From positions 3,236,270-3,300,269 of the forward strand of contig NC_015666.1 in NCBI RefSeq assembly GCF_000217715.1: DNA of 64,000 nt, given 5' to 3'. Shown here one piece after another: positions 61,746 through 64,000 of this stretch. Every line of letters starts with the position of its first letter. Position 1 is the stretch's first letter. The position numbers and the translations under genes were made by a program. Under the pieces are notes generated by a model, which was not told the origin of the DNA, ran no database searches, and saw only the letters and a program-made list of their open reading frames with translations. The stretch comes from Halopiger xanaduensis SH-6. Its GTDB lineage: Archaea > Halobacteriota > Halobacteria > Halobacteriales > Natrialbaceae.

Positions 61746-62285
61746 GTGGACCGAATTCTCCTCAGTACCGTCGCCTACCGTTCGCCCGAGGAGGTTTTTC
61801 CGTACGTGCGCTCGTTTACCGACTACCCCCGGTACACGGAACACCTGAAGGAGGTCACGGTACACGGCGACGGCGGCGTCGGCTCCGTCTACGACCTGCG
61901 ACTCGCCTGGTGGAAGCTCAGCTACACCGCCCGCTCGAAGGTGACGGCCATCTCGGCGCCGAACTCCCTCGAGTGGCGGCTGATCAACGACATCGACGCG
62001 CGCGGCGAGTGGCGCGTCGAGGCGGAACCCGAGGCGCTCCCCGCCGACGCCGATACGGACGCGGAGACCGCGAGTCGGATCTACTTCGAGGCCGTCTACG
62101 ATCCCTACTCCGCGAACGAGAACGCCATCTCGCTCCCGCGGTTCGTCTCGCTGGACTGGGTGATCGAGAAGGTCGAACCGCGACTGCTCGGCGAGGCCGA
62201 GGCGGTCGTCGAACGACTGGTCGCGGACATCGAGCAGCGGTCGACCCCTCGAGACGTGGAGCTGACGGTTCACGAGGTTCCCTGA
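61746..62285 (+). CDS. SRPBCC (polyketide cyclase/lipid-transfer fold) protein
   Basis: A 179-aa SRPBCC protein. It starts VDRILLSTVAYRSPEEVFPYV, then FTDYPRYTEHLKEV, VYDLRLAWWKLSYTARSKVTA, and ends VVERLVADIEQRSTPRDV. Related haloarchaeal proteins begin at the same place, so GTG 61746 is taken over ATG 61680, which would add 22 residues directly after the tandem repeat. These proteins bind hydrophobic ligands, possibly lipids or quinones; the function is unknown. trkA follows 128 nt later. Confidence 0.83.
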   Translation: MDRILLSTVAYRSPEEVFPYVRSFTDYPRYTEHLKEVTVHGDGGVGSVYDLRLAWWKLSYTARSKVTAISAPNSLEWRLINDIDARGEWRVEAEPEALPADADTDAETASRIYFEAVYDPYSANENAISLPRFVSLDWVIEKVEPRLLGEAEAVVERLVADIEQRSTPRDVELTVHEVP

Positions 62286-62413
62286 CCGCTGACTGCGCCC
62301 GTCGAAGCGAGTTGCAGGGGGCGGCTCGCTGTCGCCGTCGACGGTGCCGGGCGAACCCACTTACACGTCGCCGGTGAACGCCCGGCCATGGCCGCCGTTT
62401 GGGGTGAGCGTCC

Positions 62414-63751
62414 GTGCGCGTGATCGTCGTCGGCGCGGGCGAGGTCGGCTCGAGCATCGCCGAGAGCCTCGCAACCGAACACGGGGTCGTCGTCATCGAC
62501 CGGGACGAGGACCGCGTCGAGTCGGTGACCTACGCCCACGACGTGCTGGCGATCGAGGGCGACGGGACCTCGATCGAGGTCCTCGAGGAGGCGGGCATCG
62601 AGCGGGCGGATCTGGTGATCGCGAGCACCGACGGCGACGAGACGAACATCGTCGTCTGCGGCGCGGCGAAGGCCGTCACGGAATCGTTCACCATCGCCCG
62701 CGTCAAGCGGACGAACCTGCTGCGGACGTGGGAACGCTCTCAGAGCGCGTTCGGCGTCGATTTCATGGTTTCGACCGACCTCTACACCGCGGAGGAGATC
62801 GTCAACATCGCGGGCCTGCCGGGCGCGGCCGACGTCGACGCCTTCGCCGACGGCCTCGTTCAGATGGCCGAGTTCGAGGTCACGTCCGACAGCCCCGTCG
62901 CGAACGAGACCGTCTCCGAGGCCGACCGCTTCGAGTCGCTGACCTTCGCGGCGATCATCCGCGGCGACGAGGTCATCATTCCGCAGGGTGACACGGTTAT
63001 CCGCCCCGAGGACGGCGTCGTCGTCATCGGGTCCTCGGAGAGCGTCCGCGAGTTCGCCGGCGCGGTGACGCCCGCTCCGACGCTCGAGGACGCGAACGAG
63101 ATCGTCGTCATCGGCGGCAGCGAGATCGGCTACCAGACGGCGCGGCTCTTCGAGGTGGAGGGGTTCGAGCCGCGACTGCTCGAGCGCGACCCGGAGCGGG
63201 CCCGCGAACTGGCCGAGCAGTTGCCCGATACCGTCGTACTGGAGAGCGACGCGACCGACGTCGAGTTCCTCGGCCGCGAGCACATCGGGGAGGCCGACAT
63301 CGTCGTCGCCGCACTCGAGAACGACGAAAAGAACTTACTCGTCTCCTTGCTCGCGAGGCACGCCGGTGCCCAACGTACGATCGCCGTCGTCGAGGAGCCC
63401 GAGTACGTCGACCTCTTCGAGACGGTCGGCATCGACGTCGCGATCAACCCCCGCGCGGTCACGGCCGAGGAGATCACGCGATTCACTCGCGAGTTCCGAA
63501 CGGAAAACGTCGCGATGCTCGAGTCGGACCGCGCGGAGGTGTTAGAGATCGAGATCGACGACGACAGCTTGCTACTCGAGAATCGGATCAGCGACGTCGT
63601 GCGGGAATTGCCCGACGGCGTCGTCATCGGCGCGATCACCCGCGACGGACGGTTGATCACGCCGCGCGGGGACACCGTCCTCGAGCGCGGCGATCACGTG
63701 GTCGTCTTCGCCGATACGCGGGTGCTCGACGAGGTTGCGGCGGCGCTGTAG
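62414..63751 (+). CDS. trkA: Trk potassium uptake regulatory subunit TrkA
   Basis: A 445-aa protein with two NAD-binding RCK domains: VIVVGAGEVGSSIAESL at the N-terminus (GAGEVG 7-12) and VIGGSEIGYQTARLFE in the second half (about residue 232), each followed by a TrkA-C domain (EVTSDSPVANETVSEAD..., EIEIDDDSLLLENRISD). TrkA binds NAD(H) and gates the TrkH potassium channel, vital for a salt-in halophile. No trkH lies within the window. The start is GTG 62414 with GGGGTGA 7-13 nt before it as the ribosome binding site. Confidence 0.94.
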   Translation: MRVIVVGAGEVGSSIAESLATEHGVVVIDRDEDRVESVTYAHDVLAIEGDGTSIEVLEEAGIERADLVIASTDGDETNIVVCGAAKAVTESFTIARVKRTNLLRTWERSQSAFGVDFMVSTDLYTAEEIVNIAGLPGAADVDAFADGLVQMAEFEVTSDSPVANETVSEADRFESLTFAAIIRGDEVIIPQGDTVIRPEDGVVVIGSSESVREFAGAVTPAPTLEDANEIVVIGGSEIGYQTARLFEVEGFEPRLLERDPERARELAEQLPDTVVLESDATDVEFLGREHIGEADIVVAALENDEKNLLVSLLARHAGAQRTIAVVEEPEYVDLFETVGIDVAINPRAVTAEEITRFTREFRTENVAMLESDRAEVLEIEIDDDSLLLENRISDVVRELPDGVVIGAITRDGRLITPRGDTVLERGDHVVVFADTRVLDEVAAAL

Positions 63752-63784
63752 CGGTTTCGATAGTTCTCGACGCCTCGGCGACGA

Positions 63785-64000
63785 TTACAGCGTGTACTCG
63801 TGACCCCCGTCCTCGCTCGCGAGGAACGCCTCGAGCAGGTCGATCGTCGCCGCCACGTCGTCGACGTGGGCGGTTTCGGTGACGGTGTGGAGGTACCGCG
63901 TCGGGATCGAGATCGCGCCGACGGGTTTCGCGCCCGCGACGTTCTGGAAGCCGGCCGTGTCGGTGCCGCCGGCCGGCAGGATCTCGAGTTGGTAGTCGAT
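63785..64000 (-). CDS. M42 family metallopeptidase, C-terminal fragment
   Basis: The last 71 residues of a gene running off the right edge: IDYQLEILPAGGTDTAGF, the zinc-ligand region, then IPTRYLHTVTETAHVDDVAATIDLLEAFLA. This matches the M42 (glutamyl aminopeptidase/TET/FrvX) family, where AGGTD and IPTRYxH are diagnostic. M42 enzymes trim peptides, complementing peptide import by the dpp operon. It is convergent with trkA. Confidence 0.9.
   Translation of the reverse strand: MDYQLEILPAGGTDTAGFQNVAGAKPVGAISIPTRYLHTVTETAHVDDVAATIDLLEAFLASEDGGHEYTL

Noticed and set aside
1-64000. CRISPR array, transposase or insertion sequence
   Set aside because: No regularly spaced repeats of CRISPR length, no DDE/HUH-type protein and no terminal inverted repeats were seen.

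Overview
The window is haloarchaeal chromosome (class Halobacteria; a Natrialbales-type genome is a guess from overall feel). The evidence is high GC, strongly acidic proteins rich in Asp and Glu, a haloarchaeal initiator tRNA, archaeal r-proteins L44e and S27e with aIF2-alpha and Nop10, CetZ, a geranylgeranyl reductase, two HTH-10 (Bat) regulators and many short or leaderless promoters with a TATA-like box about 25-30 nt before the start codon. Genes are dense, on both strands, and mostly housekeeping or widely shared haloarchaeal genes. I see no integrase, transposase, CRISPR array, prophage or complete genomic island.

Layout. 1-7.7 kb: tail of a chemotaxis transducer, methylthioadenosine phosphorylase, a MATE exporter, a metal P-type ATPase with altered metal-site motifs, a winged-helix phosphoribosyltransferase and a trypsin-fold protease-like protein. 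7.7-21 kb: thiC behind a perfect inverted repeat, a Bat regulator, a CPBP protease, a PhzF protein, PEP synthase, a VOC enzyme, a membrane glycosyltransferase, the aspartate/tyrosine decarboxylase MfnA and methionyl-tRNA synthetase. 21-34 kb: a membrane-tailed beta-lactamase-fold hydrolase, a GYD protein divergent from pyruvate kinase, Dph6, a DUF373 membrane protein, SppA, a coiled-coil protein, CetZ and a Gfo/Idh/MocA dehydrogenase. 34-42 kb: two Usp proteins, zinc microproteins, an SDR, a second Bat regulator, a GlpA-like flavoprotein, the lipid reductase and a COG1497-type regulator.

42.4-44.7 kb is the conserved translation cluster rpl44e-rps27e-aIF2alpha-nop10-PAC2, read leftward. Next come a GtrA protein, initiator tRNA-Met and a 320-nt gene-free stretch holding a decayed copy of the tRNA 3' end and an interleaved pair of inverted repeats. 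46.9-55 kb is a tightly overlapping dipeptide/oligopeptide ABC importer operon, dppABCDF, with two oddities: a roughly 90-residue insertion in the DppD ATPase and a doubled-length DppC permease. 55.3-64 kb carries hpt, a winged-helix membrane protein, coaBC, a GNAT, an orphan DNA-methylase-like protein, a stripped-down thioredoxin-reductase-like flavoprotein, an M48 protease, an SRPBCC protein, trkA and the end of an M42 peptidase.

Metabolic themes: PEP synthase and pyruvate kinase (opposing PEP/pyruvate steps) are both here, and pyk has a TrmB-like operator. MfnA and CoaBC both feed coenzyme A synthesis. The most interesting non-coding signals are the thiC operator in a CTAG-poor sequence, the tRNA-fMet remnant with the interleaved inverted repeats beside it, two 5 x 7-bp tandem repeats of related consensus just after stop codons, and a 12-mer shared by the dppA and coiled-coil gene leaders. 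I did not find a clear, wholly new multi-gene system.
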